The notes under the pieces are model-generated. The model had not been told where the DNA came from. It made no database searches and was given only the letters and a program-made list of their open reading frames with translations. Source: Martelella alba (lineage in GTDB: Bacteria; Pseudomonadota; Alphaproteobacteria; Rhizobiales; Rhizobiaceae). From it: a DNA stretch of 64,000 bases. Made by a program: the position numbers and the translations under genes. Where the stretch lies: the NCBI RefSeq assembly GCF_006516955.1, contig NZ_VHLG01000002.1, positions 575,221 to 639,220 on the forward strand, written 5' to 3'. The stretch's first letter is position 1. The number at the start of each line of letters is the position of its first letter. Shown here piece by piece: positions 16,765 through 24,991 of this stretch.

Positions 16765-17709
16765 TCAGCGTTCGCCGCGCCGGTAGGGCTGCATCAGCGC
16801 CTGCGGCACGCGGGCGCGTCGCGCCATGACGGCAAGGGCGGCGATTGACAGGATATAGGGGATCATCAGGAACAGCTGATAGGGCACAACGCCGCTGAGC
16901 ACGGTTTGCAGCCTGAGCTGGAAACCATCGAAAAAGGCAAACAGCAGCGCCCCGAACAGCGCCCGTTCCGGCTTCCACGAGGCAAAGACGACAAGCGCAA
17001 TACAGATCCAGCCACGCCCCTGCACCATGGTCGGGAAAAAGGAATTGAAGGCCGAGGTGGTCAAAAAGGCGCCGCCGACCGCCATCAATGCGCTGCCTGC
17101 GGTAATGGCGGCATAGCGCACCAGCATCGGGTTCAGCCCCTGGGCTTCGGCCGCATGCGGATTTTCGCCTGTCATGCGGATCGCAAGGCCTGCCGGCGTG
17201 CGCGCCAGAAACCAGGCCAGCACCAGCGCCAGCACAATCGCGAGATAGGTGGGTGCCGTCTGGGTGAAGAAGGCCGGACCGATGAAGGGCAGATCGGAAA
17301 GCCCCGGAATATTGATCGGCTGAAACGGCTCGATTGTCGGCGGCGTGCCGGAAACCGGCACCAGAAGGCGGAACAGATAATAGGAAAAGCTCGAGGCAAA
17401 CAGCGTGACGCCAAGGCCGGACACATGCTGCGACAGGCCAAGCGTGACGGTAAGCGCGGCATGCAAAAGACCGAAGACAGCACCCGCCAGCGCCGCGATC
17501 AAAAGCCCGGTCCAAAGATCCGCCCCATTATAGACCGCCAGCCAGCCGATCATGGCGCCAAAGGTCATGATGCCCTCAATGCCAAGATTGAGCACACCCG
17601 AACGTTCCGACAGCAACGCCCCGAGCGTGCCGAGGATCAGCGGTGTCGCGATGCGCAGAACGGCCGCCCAGAGCCCGGCGGAAGCGAGAATATCGACAAG
17701 CGCGTTCAT
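16765..17709 (-). CDS. Nucleoside-type ABC transporter permease (second subunit)
   Basis: A 314-residue membrane protein of the BPD_transp_2 family, as in NupQ/YufQ nucleoside importers. It has eight or more hydrophobic segments and the family motifs LSERSGVLNLGIEGIM near residue 38 and RMTGENPHAAEAQGLNP in the middle. Its start codon overlaps the stop of the preceding permease gene in the sequence ATGA. With its partner it should form the inner-membrane channel for purine- or pyrimidine-like compounds. Confidence 0.92.
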   Translation of the reverse strand: MNALVDILASAGLWAAVLRIATPLILGTLGALLSERSGVLNLGIEGIMTFGAMIGWLAVYNGADLWTGLLIAALAGAVFGLLHAALTVTLGLSQHVSGLGVTLFASSFSYYLFRLLVPVSGTPPTIEPFQPINIPGLSDLPFIGPAFFTQTAPTYLAIVLALVLAWFLARTPAGLAIRMTGENPHAAEAQGLNPMLVRYAAITAGSALMAVGGAFLTTSAFNSFFPTMVQGRGWICIALVVFASWKPERALFGALLFAFFDGFQLRLQTVLSGVVPYQLFLMIPYILSIAALAVMARRARVPQALMQPYRRGER

Positions 17710-18755
17710 CGGCGGATCCTGTATTGGGCAAAGAAGACGGCGACCAGCATCGACAGAAGCGACAGCGCCACGGTGACGTCGGCAATATAAGTTGGAATGC
17801 CGAGCGCGCGGCTCATGCCATCCGCGCCAACAAACATGGTGGCGGTGAACAGCGCGGCCAGCACAACCCCCAGCGGATTGAGGTTGGCGAGCATGGCAAC
17901 GACGATGCCGGAATAGCCGAAGCCCGGCGACAGGTCCGTCGTCACATAGCCCTTGACGCCCAGCACCTCGACGGCACCGGCAAGCCCAGCAAGCCCGCCG
18001 GAAATCATCGCCACGACCACCAGCGTGCGCGCCAGCGGCACACCGGCAAAGACCGCCCCTTTCGGATTCAGCCCCGCGGCCCGCGAGCGCAGGCCGAACA
18101 CAGTGCGCGACTGGACGAAATGCACGATGATCGCCAGCACCACCGCAATCACCAGACCGAAATGCAATCTGGAGCGTGCCAGAAGCTTGGGCAGGCGGGC
18201 GATCTTGTCGACCGCTTCCGATTGCGGCCAGCCAAAGGCCAGCGGGTCTTTCAGCACGCCGTCAATCAGCATCGAAACAAACAGGATGGCGACGAAATTC
18301 AACAGCAGCGTCGTCACCACCTCATCGACGGAAAAGCGCAGTCTGAGCCAGAGCGGGACCAACAACAGCACCATGCCGGCAATGGCCCCCGAAATCAGCA
18401 GGATCGGAATCTGTACCAGGCCGGGCAATCCCGCCGTCAGATGCGCGCCGACGGCGGCAACGGCGATGGCGCCAAGATAGAACTGCCCCTCCGCACCGAT
18501 ATTCCACAGCCGCGCGCGAAAGGCGACGGCTGCGGCAAGCCCGGTCAGGATCAGCGGTGTGGCACGCGTCAGCGTTTCGGAAATCGACAGCCTTGAGCCG
18601 AAAGCGCCGACCAGAATTTTCCAGTAGGCTTCGAAGACCGGCGCACCGGCTGCGGCGATCAGAACACCGGAAATGGCAAGGGCCACGACAACAGCGATCA
18701 GCGGCGTCGCAATGGTCAGCATGAGCGAACGGTGTTCGCGCCGTTCAAACCGCAT
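17706..18755 (-). CDS. Nucleoside-type ABC transporter permease (first subunit)
   Basis: A 349-residue permease of the NupP/YufP type. Hydrophobic segments alternate with family motifs: ATPLILTGLAAAVAFRARLWNIGAEGQ in the N-terminal third and a GLRSRAAGLNPKGAVFAG segment in the middle. The start at 18755 has GAGGAGACG upstream and overlaps the end of the ATPase gene by 11 bases; the frame is open to 18776. It is translationally linked to the ATPase gene before it and to the second permease after it. Confidence 0.92.
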   Translation of the reverse strand: MRFERREHRSLMLTIATPLIAVVVALAISGVLIAAAGAPVFEAYWKILVGAFGSRLSISETLTRATPLILTGLAAAVAFRARLWNIGAEGQFYLGAIAVAAVGAHLTAGLPGLVQIPILLISGAIAGMVLLLVPLWLRLRFSVDEVVTTLLLNFVAILFVSMLIDGVLKDPLAFGWPQSEAVDKIARLPKLLARSRLHFGLVIAVVLAIIVHFVQSRTVFGLRSRAAGLNPKGAVFAGVPLARTLVVVAMISGGLAGLAGAVEVLGVKGYVTTDLSPGFGYSGIVVAMLANLNPLGVVLAALFTATMFVGADGMSRALGIPTYIADVTVALSLLSMLVAVFFAQYRIRR

Positions 18756-20259
18756 GGTTCGTCTCCTCAAAGGCACCGGCCATCATCAGGCCGAGCCTGG
18801 TCTTGTCGGCGTCTTCTGCCATGACGGGCGACGATAGCCGGCCACCGACAATCGCCTGAATGCGATCGGCAAGCCCCATCACTTCATCCAGATCTTCCGA
18901 GATCAGCAGCACGGCGGTGCCCGCCTTCTTTGCGGCGAGAATGCGCTCGTGAACGGCGGCGACAGCCCCTTCATCCAGCCCGCGCGCCGGCTGCGCGGCC
19001 AGCAGGATCTTCGGATTTTCGATCAGATTGCGGCCGAGAATAAGCTTTTGCATATTGCCGCCCGACAATAGCCGGGTGCGGCTCGTCGGTGTGCCGCCAC
19101 GCACATCAAAACCGTCAATGATCTGGCGGGCGAAAGCGATGCCGGCCTTGCGGTCAACAAAACCGTGGCTCTGATAATCCTCGATCCGCTCCAGAACCGC
19201 ATTCTCCCAGATCGCCATTTCGCCGATCGCGCCTTCGCCATTGCGATCTTCCGGAACGCGGCCAATGCCGAGCCGGATGGCATCGCCGACGGTGAGATCA
19301 CCGACGGCTTCACCAAACAGCATCAGATCGCCGTCCGTGCGTTTCGCCGTTCCACTCAAAAGCCGCGCCAGATGCGCCTGACCATTGCCGGAAACACCTA
19401 TAATACCGAGCACTTCACCGGCATGAAGACGGAAGCTGACCCGTTTCAGCCGGTCGACACCAGCCTCCCGCAGTGTGATCGCCGCCGCTTCCAGCACCAC
19501 CGGTCCGGGCGTTGACGCCTCACGCAGCGGACGCTTGACCGCATGGCCGACCATCAGTTCGGCAAGTTCGGCCTTCGAGGTATCGCCGACGGCACGCTCT
19601 GCGACATGCCGGCCGCCGCGCAGGACCACGATCCGGTCGGCCGTCGCCATGACCTCATCGAGCTTGTGGGAGATGAAGATCAGCGACAGGCCCTTTGCCG
19701 CCATATCCTTCAGCGTCGAAAACAGTTTCTCCGCTTCCGGCTGGGTCAGCACCGCTGTCGGTTCATCCAGCACCAGAATTTCAGCATCGTTGTAAAGCGC
19801 CTTGAGGATCTCGACACGCTGCTGCTCGCCGACCGAGAGATCACCCAGCCTGGCATCGGGATCAACGGCAAGACCGAAACGGGCGGAAATCTCGGCGAGC
19901 TTCTGTCGCCCTGCCCTCACATTGGAAGACAGCCGCCACAGGCTTTCCGTGCCGGTCATGACATTTTCCAGCACGGTGAGATTGGGGGCGAGCGAGAAAT
20001 GCTGATGCACCATGCCGATACCGGCGGCGATGGCAGCACGCGGCGAGCCGGGCGGCAATTCGCGGCCCTTGACCGTTACCGTGCCTTCATCCTGGACATA
20101 ATGGCCGAAGAGAATGCTCATCAGCGTCGTCTTGCCGGCACCGTTCTCACCCAGAAGCGCTACGATCTCGCCCTTGGCAAGCGAAAGCGAGATCGCATCA
20201 TTGGCGAGGTTATCGCCGAAGCGTTTGCTGACATTGCTGATCTGAAGAACCGGCGTCAT
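18745..20259 (-). CDS. Nucleoside-type ABC transporter, dual-cassette ATP-binding protein
   Basis: A 504-residue protein with two ABC domains, as in NupO/YufO and the sugar importers of the RbsA class. The first cassette is complete (Walker A GENGAGKTTLM, signature LSVGEQQRVEIL, Walker B ILVLDEPTAVL). The second is degenerate at Walker A (GVSGNGQAHLARLL, no Lys-Thr) and at Walker B (ILLAAQPARGLD), while keeping the signature LSGGNMQKLILG. This asymmetry is normal for the family. The start at 20259 overlaps the amidase stop in ATGA. Confidence 0.93.
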   Translation of the reverse strand: MTPVLQISNVSKRFGDNLANDAISLSLAKGEIVALLGENGAGKTTLMSILFGHYVQDEGTVTVKGRELPPGSPRAAIAAGIGMVHQHFSLAPNLTVLENVMTGTESLWRLSSNVRAGRQKLAEISARFGLAVDPDARLGDLSVGEQQRVEILKALYNDAEILVLDEPTAVLTQPEAEKLFSTLKDMAAKGLSLIFISHKLDEVMATADRIVVLRGGRHVAERAVGDTSKAELAELMVGHAVKRPLREASTPGPVVLEAAAITLREAGVDRLKRVSFRLHAGEVLGIIGVSGNGQAHLARLLSGTAKRTDGDLMLFGEAVGDLTVGDAIRLGIGRVPEDRNGEGAIGEMAIWENAVLERIEDYQSHGFVDRKAGIAFARQIIDGFDVRGGTPTSRTRLLSGGNMQKLILGRNLIENPKILLAAQPARGLDEGAVAAVHERILAAKKAGTAVLLISEDLDEVMGLADRIQAIVGGRLSSPVMAEDADKTRLGLMMAGAFEETNHAV

Positions 20260-21653
20260 CGTCCAAATCCTGCTATCGCGAAGGGGTGGTGCCAACGGTC
20301 CTCATTCTCAAGCGTCTGCGCAAGTCCGAGAAGCCGCATTTCCGCGCCCGAAGGTGCCATCAATTGCAAGGGAAGCGGCAGGCCGTCATGATCAGCACCG
20401 ACGGGCAGCGTCAGCGCGGCAAAGCCGGACATATTGGCAAGGGTCGCCAGCGGCGCGAAGGCCGCCATACGGGCAAAATGGGCTGCCGTATCGCCATGAT
20501 CGGCCGGAAAGGCGCCGATGGGCCGTGGCGGGCCGGAAAGCATCGGCGACGCCAGAACATCAATGCCGTCAAACAGCGCCCAGCAATCCCGTGCGACAAA
20601 GGCGAGCCGATTGGTGATCTGCCAGACATCCGTGCCGGACATGGCAAGCCCGCGGGCGACAACCGCCTGTGTCAACGGCTCCAGTTTCGTGCAATCGAGG
20701 CCGAAGCGACGGGCATTTGTCGCAAGATTGATCGCGGCAATATCGCCGAACAGCGCGGCGCACTCTTCCGCCAGCGCCGAGACCCTGCCCCATTCCAGCG
20801 CAACAAGGCGATGGCCTTTGCGTTCAAGACTTTTCATCGCATCCAGCACGGCTGCGGCGCGTTCAGGTGTCGTTGGCGTCCTGTCGCCGGTCTCCGCCAG
20901 AACACCGATGGAAAACGTGCCTTCGGCTTTGCCGGGCCGCACATCCGGGAAAGGACCACGCGCATTGCCGCTGAGCGTCTCAAAGGCAAGAGCCGCATCG
21001 CGCACCGAGCGGCAGACGGCAAGCTCCGAGGCAATGCCGCCGAGATAATTGCCATAGGCCGGACCGGCCGGCATGGCGCCGCGACCGGGCTTCAGCCCGA
21101 CCAGACCGCAGGCAGCGGCCGGAACGCGGATCGATCCGCCCGCATCGGTCGCATGGGCGATGGCGACAATGCCCGCGGCAACGGCTGCAGCCGAACCACC
21201 GGAGGAGCCGCCGGGCGAAAGCCGGGGATCGAGCGGATTGCGGGCGCAGGGTCCGATCAGCGGCTCAGCGGCCAGCGACAGGCCAAATTCCGGCGAGGTG
21301 GCAAGGCCAAACATGCAAAAGCCCGCCGTGCGGAACCGGGCGGCGAGATCACTGTCGGCATCGGGATTGGGGGCCATGGCCTTTGATCCGGCGCGGAGCG
21401 GAAAGCCCTTGAAAGGGCCGCCGAGATCCTTGGCCACCAACGGCACGCCGCCAAAGGGCATGCGGCGCTTCTCATCCGCCGGAAAACTGTCGAACTGCGC
21501 CGCCGCGTCCAGCCCGGCAGCAGCATCAACTAGGCAGAGCGCACCAAGCGTCTCATGAGATTTCGCCGCGGCAAGTGACGTTTCCATCACCTGCCGCGCC
21601 GTCATTTCGCCTTTGCCGATGGCAGCGGCGAGCGCGGTCGCATCGGCCGTCAT
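20256..21653 (-). CDS. Amidase-signature hydrolase
   Basis: A 465-residue amidase-signature enzyme. The catalytic Lys is in PLVAKDLGG, the cis-Ser in the Gly/Ser-rich LSPGGSSGGSAAAVAAG, and the nucleophile Ser in DAGGSIRVPAA. Length is normal. It lies between the binding-protein gene and the ATPase gene of the nucleoside-type transporter and overlaps the latter by four bases, so it should be made together with it. Transport, amide hydrolysis and the amidohydrolase at 15458 probably form one catabolic route for a nitrogenous ring or amide compound; the compound is unknown. Confidence 0.9.
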   Translation of the reverse strand: MTADATALAAAIGKGEMTARQVMETSLAAAKSHETLGALCLVDAAAGLDAAAQFDSFPADEKRRMPFGGVPLVAKDLGGPFKGFPLRAGSKAMAPNPDADSDLAARFRTAGFCMFGLATSPEFGLSLAAEPLIGPCARNPLDPRLSPGGSSGGSAAAVAAGIVAIAHATDAGGSIRVPAAACGLVGLKPGRGAMPAGPAYGNYLGGIASELAVCRSVRDAALAFETLSGNARGPFPDVRPGKAEGTFSIGVLAETGDRTPTTPERAAAVLDAMKSLERKGHRLVALEWGRVSALAEECAALFGDIAAINLATNARRFGLDCTKLEPLTQAVVARGLAMSGTDVWQITNRLAFVARDCWALFDGIDVLASPMLSGPPRPIGAFPADHGDTAAHFARMAAFAPLATLANMSGFAALTLPVGADHDGLPLPLQLMAPSGAEMRLLGLAQTLENEDRWHHPFAIAGFGR

Positions 21654-21661
21654 GACGTTCC

Positions 21662-22648
21662 TTACTTCGGTTCGTCCATGTTGCGCGGCACTTCAAACGT
21701 GCCGTCGATGATTTCCTGGCGCTTGGCCAGCATGGCTTCTTCGGCTTCCTTCGGCGCCACACCCTCGACGAAAGCGATATCGCTGCCGCCTTCCTTGAGC
21801 ATGCCGAAAGCGGTGTAATCCTGACCGACGGCATTGCCGGCGGAAACATCGGCAAGCGCTGCATTCAGGATCGGGCGGAAGCCCCACAGCGCGTTGGCGA
21901 AGACCGTGTCGGGATAGCGCGGCGTATAGTCGATCAGCGAACCGACAGCCTTGATGCCACGTTCCTTGGCGGCATCAGCCGTGCCGATACGTTCGCCGAA
22001 CAGGATATCCGCACCGGCATCGATCTGGGCGAGACCGGCTTCGCGGGCCTTGGGCGGATCGAAGAAGGTGCCGATAAAGGTGACGGAATGGGTCGCATCC
22101 GGATTGACCGCTTTCACGCCTTCGGCAAAGGCGTTGATCAGCATATTGACCTCCGGGATCGGCATGGCGCCGACCGAACCGACCTTGTTGGTCTTGGTCA
22201 TCTTGCCCGCCAGCATGCCGGCGAGATAGGCGCCGTCATGGTTCCAGGTGCCGAAGACGCCGAAATTATCGCCTTCCGGGCCGCCCGACGAACCAAGCAC
22301 GAAAGCGGTATCGGGATAGTCAGCTGCTACTTCGCGGGCTTCCGATTCCACCGCATAGGCCTCGCCGATGATCAGATCCATGCCCTGTTCGGCATATTCG
22401 CGCATGGCGCGGGGATAATCGGTCCCCGAAACGCTTTCGGAAAACTGATAGTCGATCACGCCTTCGGCGGCGGCATCCAGCAGCGCCTGATGGATAACCG
22501 AGTTCCAGGCATTTTCGACCGGCGAAGCGTGAATGGCGGCAACTTTCAGCTTGTCCGCCGCCATCAGCTTCGGACCGGCGGCAACAGTTGCCATCACGGC
22601 GCTCGAGATCAGCAGCGAGCGACGTGTCAGCAGGATGGATTTCGACAT
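21662..22648 (-). CDS. BMP-family ABC transporter substrate-binding protein
   Basis: A 328-residue periplasmic binding protein of the BMP/PnrA family, which binds purine nucleosides or related compounds. The N-terminus LLTRRSLLISSAVMATVAAG is an export signal with paired arginines. Family motifs include DLIIGEAYAVESEAREVAADYPDTAFVLG and VFGTWNHDGAYLAGMLAGKMTKTNKVG. It is the first gene of the operon and is followed by the amidase gene after eight bases. An inverted repeat lies just before the start codon. PnrA-type proteins bind guanosine, adenosine or uric-acid-like molecules; the specificity here is not readable. Confidence 0.92.
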   Translation of the reverse strand: MSKSILLTRRSLLISSAVMATVAAGPKLMAADKLKVAAIHASPVENAWNSVIHQALLDAAAEGVIDYQFSESVSGTDYPRAMREYAEQGMDLIIGEAYAVESEAREVAADYPDTAFVLGSSGGPEGDNFGVFGTWNHDGAYLAGMLAGKMTKTNKVGSVGAMPIPEVNMLINAFAEGVKAVNPDATHSVTFIGTFFDPPKAREAGLAQIDAGADILFGERIGTADAAKERGIKAVGSLIDYTPRYPDTVFANALWGFRPILNAALADVSAGNAVGQDYTAFGMLKEGGSDIAFVEGVAPKEAEEAMLAKRQEIIDGTFEVPRNMDEPK

Positions 22649-22663
22649 GGTTGGGACCCCTCT

Positions 22664-22679
22664 TTGACCAAATGGTTAA
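22664..22679. promoter_or_regulatory. Palindrome before the BMP transporter operon
   Basis: TTGACCA-AA-TGGTTAA, with seven-base arms and one mismatch, ends 16 bases upstream of the binding-protein start codon. It resembles a GntR-family operator (TGGTC-type half-sites) and could repress the operon; the assignment to a family is tentative. Confidence 0.4.
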
Positions 22680-22860
22680 TATTGTTATGAACTGCCCAAA
22701 GAAGTGTCAAGCCACGAAAGTGCTTATAAACCGGGCATATACATGACAGAATCTGCCCGCAAAAATCGCCATTCAACGGCAAAAGTCAAGCGCTATCATA
22801 AACTTGGCAATCGGCAAGTCTGGATGGATGAACACTGCTGCACCTGCGACTGCACAATAC

Positions 22861-22885
22861 AAAAACCCGCGCATCTCTGCGCGGG
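22861..22885 (-). terminator. Hairpin with T-run, left copy beside element 2
   Basis: On the minus strand the hairpin CCCGCGCAGAGATGCGCGGG is followed by TTTTT, an intrinsic terminator for transcripts arriving from the aminotransferase gene. The plus-strand form CCCGCGCATCTCTGCGCGGG matches the sequence CCCGCACATCGCTGCACGGG at 23095-23114 at 17 of 20 positions, in the same direction, on the other side of the element. Confidence 0.75.
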
Positions 22886-22888
22886 TCC

Positions 22889-23092
22889 GTCTGCTGACAA
22901 AGCCATTCATATTGCATGTCTGAGGTGAATAGCCCCTCCCTCCGTCGTCATCCCCGTGCTTGGTCCACGGGGATCCAGTTTCATAAGGCATTGAACAGAC
23001 GGGTTCTTCCGTCGCGCGGACGTGTTGGCTGGATGCCTGTGACAAGCACAGGCATGACGTCAGAAAAAGGTGGCGAGGTTTGTCAGCAGTCT
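22889..23092 (+). repeat. MITE-like intergenic element, copy 2
   Basis: About 204 bases, alignable with copy 1 over nearly its full length (shared ACAAAG, CATTCA, ATAGCC, the two internal palindromes, and CAGTCTGA at the end). It has perfect 11-base terminal inverted repeats CTGCTGACAAA (22891-22901) and TTTGTCAGCAG (23079-23089); the symmetry resumes outside with GCGGGTC (22881-22887) and GACCCGC (23093-23099). It is bounded on both sides by related hairpins. Confidence 0.83.
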
Positions 23093-23094
23093 GA

Positions 23095-23114
23095 CCCGCA
23101 CATCGCTGCACGGG
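23095..23114. repeat. Hairpin, right copy beside element 2
   Basis: CCCGCACATCGCTGCACGGG, a diverged direct copy of the hairpin at 22866-22885. It begins 29 bases beyond the aminotransferase stop codon. It lacks the T-run on the minus-strand side, which remains with the other copy, so termination probably occurs there. Confidence 0.6.
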
Positions 23115-23142
23115 CCTTCACATTTCCGATCCGGGGAAAACC

Positions 23143-24000
23143 TCAGATCGCGCCAGCGCGGCGATTTTCGATATAGAGTTCGCGCAGCTTCAGCGACAGG
23201 GCACCGGGCTTGCCGTCGCCGACGGGCTGGCCGTCAATGGCGATGACCGGTGTGACGAAATTGGAAGCGGAGGTATAAAAGGCCTCCTTGGCGGCCTTGG
23301 CCTCTTCGACCGTGAAGGCGCGCTCCTCAACCTTGACACCGTTTCGGGCAGCAATTTCCAGCGCCGAGGCACGGGTGATGCCGGGCAGGATTGCATGGCT
23401 CAGCGGCCGGGTGACGACGATATCATCCGCCGTGACGATATAGGCGGTGGCGGAAGACTGTTCGGTGATATAGCCGTCGCGCACCAGCCAGGCATCGTCA
23501 GCGCCCTTCTCATGGGCTTCCATCTTGGCAAGGCTCGGATAAAGCAGCTGCGTCGTCTTGATGTCGCAGCGACCCCAGCGCAGATCCTCGACCGTGGCAA
23601 CCGTGATCCCCTTCTTGCCGGTCGGCGTGTCGATGACATTCTTCTTCTGGGTGAACATCAGGAAGGTCGGCGTGGTCTTGTTGTCGAACATGAAATCGCG
23701 GTCACCGGCATTGCCGCGCGAGACCTGAAGATAGATCAGGCCCTGTTCGATATTGTTGCGCGTGACGATTTCGCGATGCAGCGCCAGCAGCTCCTCTTCG
23801 GAAACCGGCATCTTCATGTCGATGGCAGCGGTGGAGCGCTTCAGCCGCGCCGAATGGCCGGCATAGTCCAGAAGTTTGCCATCCAGCACGCAGGTGACTT
23901 CGTAAATGGCATCGGCAAACAGATAGCCGCGATCGAAAATCGAAACCTTGGCTTCTTCTTCCGGCAGCCACTCACCGTTCAGATAGACGATACGGCTCAT
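23143..24000 (-). CDS. dat: D-amino-acid aminotransferase
   Basis: A 285-residue class IV PLP-dependent aminotransferase. The catalytic Lys148 lies in RWGRCDIKTTQLLYPSLAK, and the D-amino-acid-transaminase start IVYLNGEWLPEEEAKVSIFDRGYLFADAIYE-like segment and the cofactor phosphate loop around LPGITRASALEIAARNG are all present. It interconverts D-amino acids and 2-oxo acids in the cytoplasm, usually for D-alanine and D-glutamate supply. A branched-chain or aminodeoxychorismate-lyase role cannot be fully excluded but the motifs favour Dat. It stands alone with its own upstream region. Confidence 0.87.
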   Translation of the reverse strand: MSRIVYLNGEWLPEEEAKVSIFDRGYLFADAIYEVTCVLDGKLLDYAGHSARLKRSTAAIDMKMPVSEEELLALHREIVTRNNIEQGLIYLQVSRGNAGDRDFMFDNKTTPTFLMFTQKKNVIDTPTGKKGITVATVEDLRWGRCDIKTTQLLYPSLAKMEAHEKGADDAWLVRDGYITEQSSATAYIVTADDIVVTRPLSHAILPGITRASALEIAARNGVKVEERAFTVEEAKAAKEAFYTSASNFVTPVIAIDGQPVGDGKPGALSLKLRELYIENRRAGAI

Positions 24001-24200
24001 TCTTCTCTCCAGTTTTTCTCATGACACGGATGCGCGGCGGACGGAAACCATTCCGCGTGTTTCTGCGAACCGCCAGTGGCGCCTGTCCCGTTCCTCAATC
24101 GCACATACAGCCAAAAAGAATTCGATTCAAGACGACATTCTTAGCGGAATCTTGCGCTATTATCTTTTTTTGTCGCAAGATAGACGATTATTGGTCCAGT

Positions 24201-24896
24201 TTAGGCGGAATTGAGCCGTTTGAACACATGAATCATTAAAGCGGCGGCAAAAAGTGGCGTCGCCAGATTGACGATCGGGATCGCAACGAAGCAGGCAATC
24301 ACCAGCCCGGCGAAGAAAACCCGCCAGGCATGTTTGCGCCGGAAGGCCCTTGCTGCCTCCACGCCCAGAAAGCGCATGGCGGCAAATTCGAAAAATTCCC
24401 GGCCAAGCAGGTAACCATTGACGACGAAGAAGGCGACGAGATTGACCCCCGGCACCAGCAACAGGACGAGCGCGATAAGGTTGCCGAGAATGACGATGCC
24501 GAGAAATTTCAGCGACGCGGCAAGCGCCTGAAACACCGGCATGGCGTGTCCCGGCGGGTCGTCGGGATAGTTGATCTTCTCGATATGCTCGGCCGCATCA
24601 TCGAGAAAGATACCGGCGACAAAGGCGGAGACCGGCGACATCAGCATGGCGAGCGTCAGCGCCAGCCCGACACCGGCAAAAAACAGCAGCACGAAGGAGA
24701 TCCATCCCGCCCAGTCCGGCATGGTTGGAAAGAGATGCGCCAGAAACGGGAAGGCCAGCCACATGAACAGCGCGCGGACGGCAAACCAGAGCGCGATCAG
24801 GCAGATCAGCGACAGGCCGAGCACCTTCCACAAAATGCCGCGCAGTTTCGGGTCAATCAGATCGGCACCGGCCCGGCGCGCGGCTTCTATCAGCAT
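24201..24896 (-). CDS. EI24/CysZ-like inner-membrane protein
   Basis: A 231-residue membrane protein of the EI24 family, to which the sulphate permease CysZ belongs. Four to five hydrophobic segments are seen, at about residues 25-55, 65-95, 130-165 and 195-225, with the short conserved segment GREFFEFAAMRFLGVEAAR in the cytoplasmic loop. The ATG at 24896 lies ten bases after AAGGAG; a TTG at 24905 sits too close to that site. Many alphaproteobacterial relatives are only called EI24 domain-containing proteins, and sulphate transport is not certain. Confidence 0.78.
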   Translation of the reverse strand: MLIEAARRAGADLIDPKLRGILWKVLGLSLICLIALWFAVRALFMWLAFPFLAHLFPTMPDWAGWISFVLLFFAGVGLALTLAMLMSPVSAFVAGIFLDDAAEHIEKINYPDDPPGHAMPVFQALAASLKFLGIVILGNLIALVLLLVPGVNLVAFFVVNGYLLGREFFEFAAMRFLGVEAARAFRRKHAWRVFFAGLVIACFVAIPIVNLATPLFAAALMIHVFKRLNSA

Positions 24897-24991
24897 GTCT
24901 GGCAATCTCCTTGATCAGGGCCAGAACCTGATTTGGGCAGTTGACGGGCGGCGCGCAAGCCCTCCGCGCAAACGAAAGGCCGCAGGAAACC

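Larger units (their letters stand above)
22649..23142. other. Intergenic region with MITE-like copy 2 and two hairpins
   Basis: No protein gene is supported. From right to left it holds the downstream flank of the aminotransferase gene with hairpin 23095-23114, the MITE-like element 22889-23092, a second related hairpin at 22866-22885, an A/T-rich stretch, and the promoter of the BMP transporter operon with its palindrome. Confidence 0.7.

Noticed and set aside
16745..17515. N-terminal extension of the cytosine-deaminase-like frame
   Set aside because: The extra 257 residues overlap the permease gene, have no homology, and a good ribosome site precedes the start at 16744.
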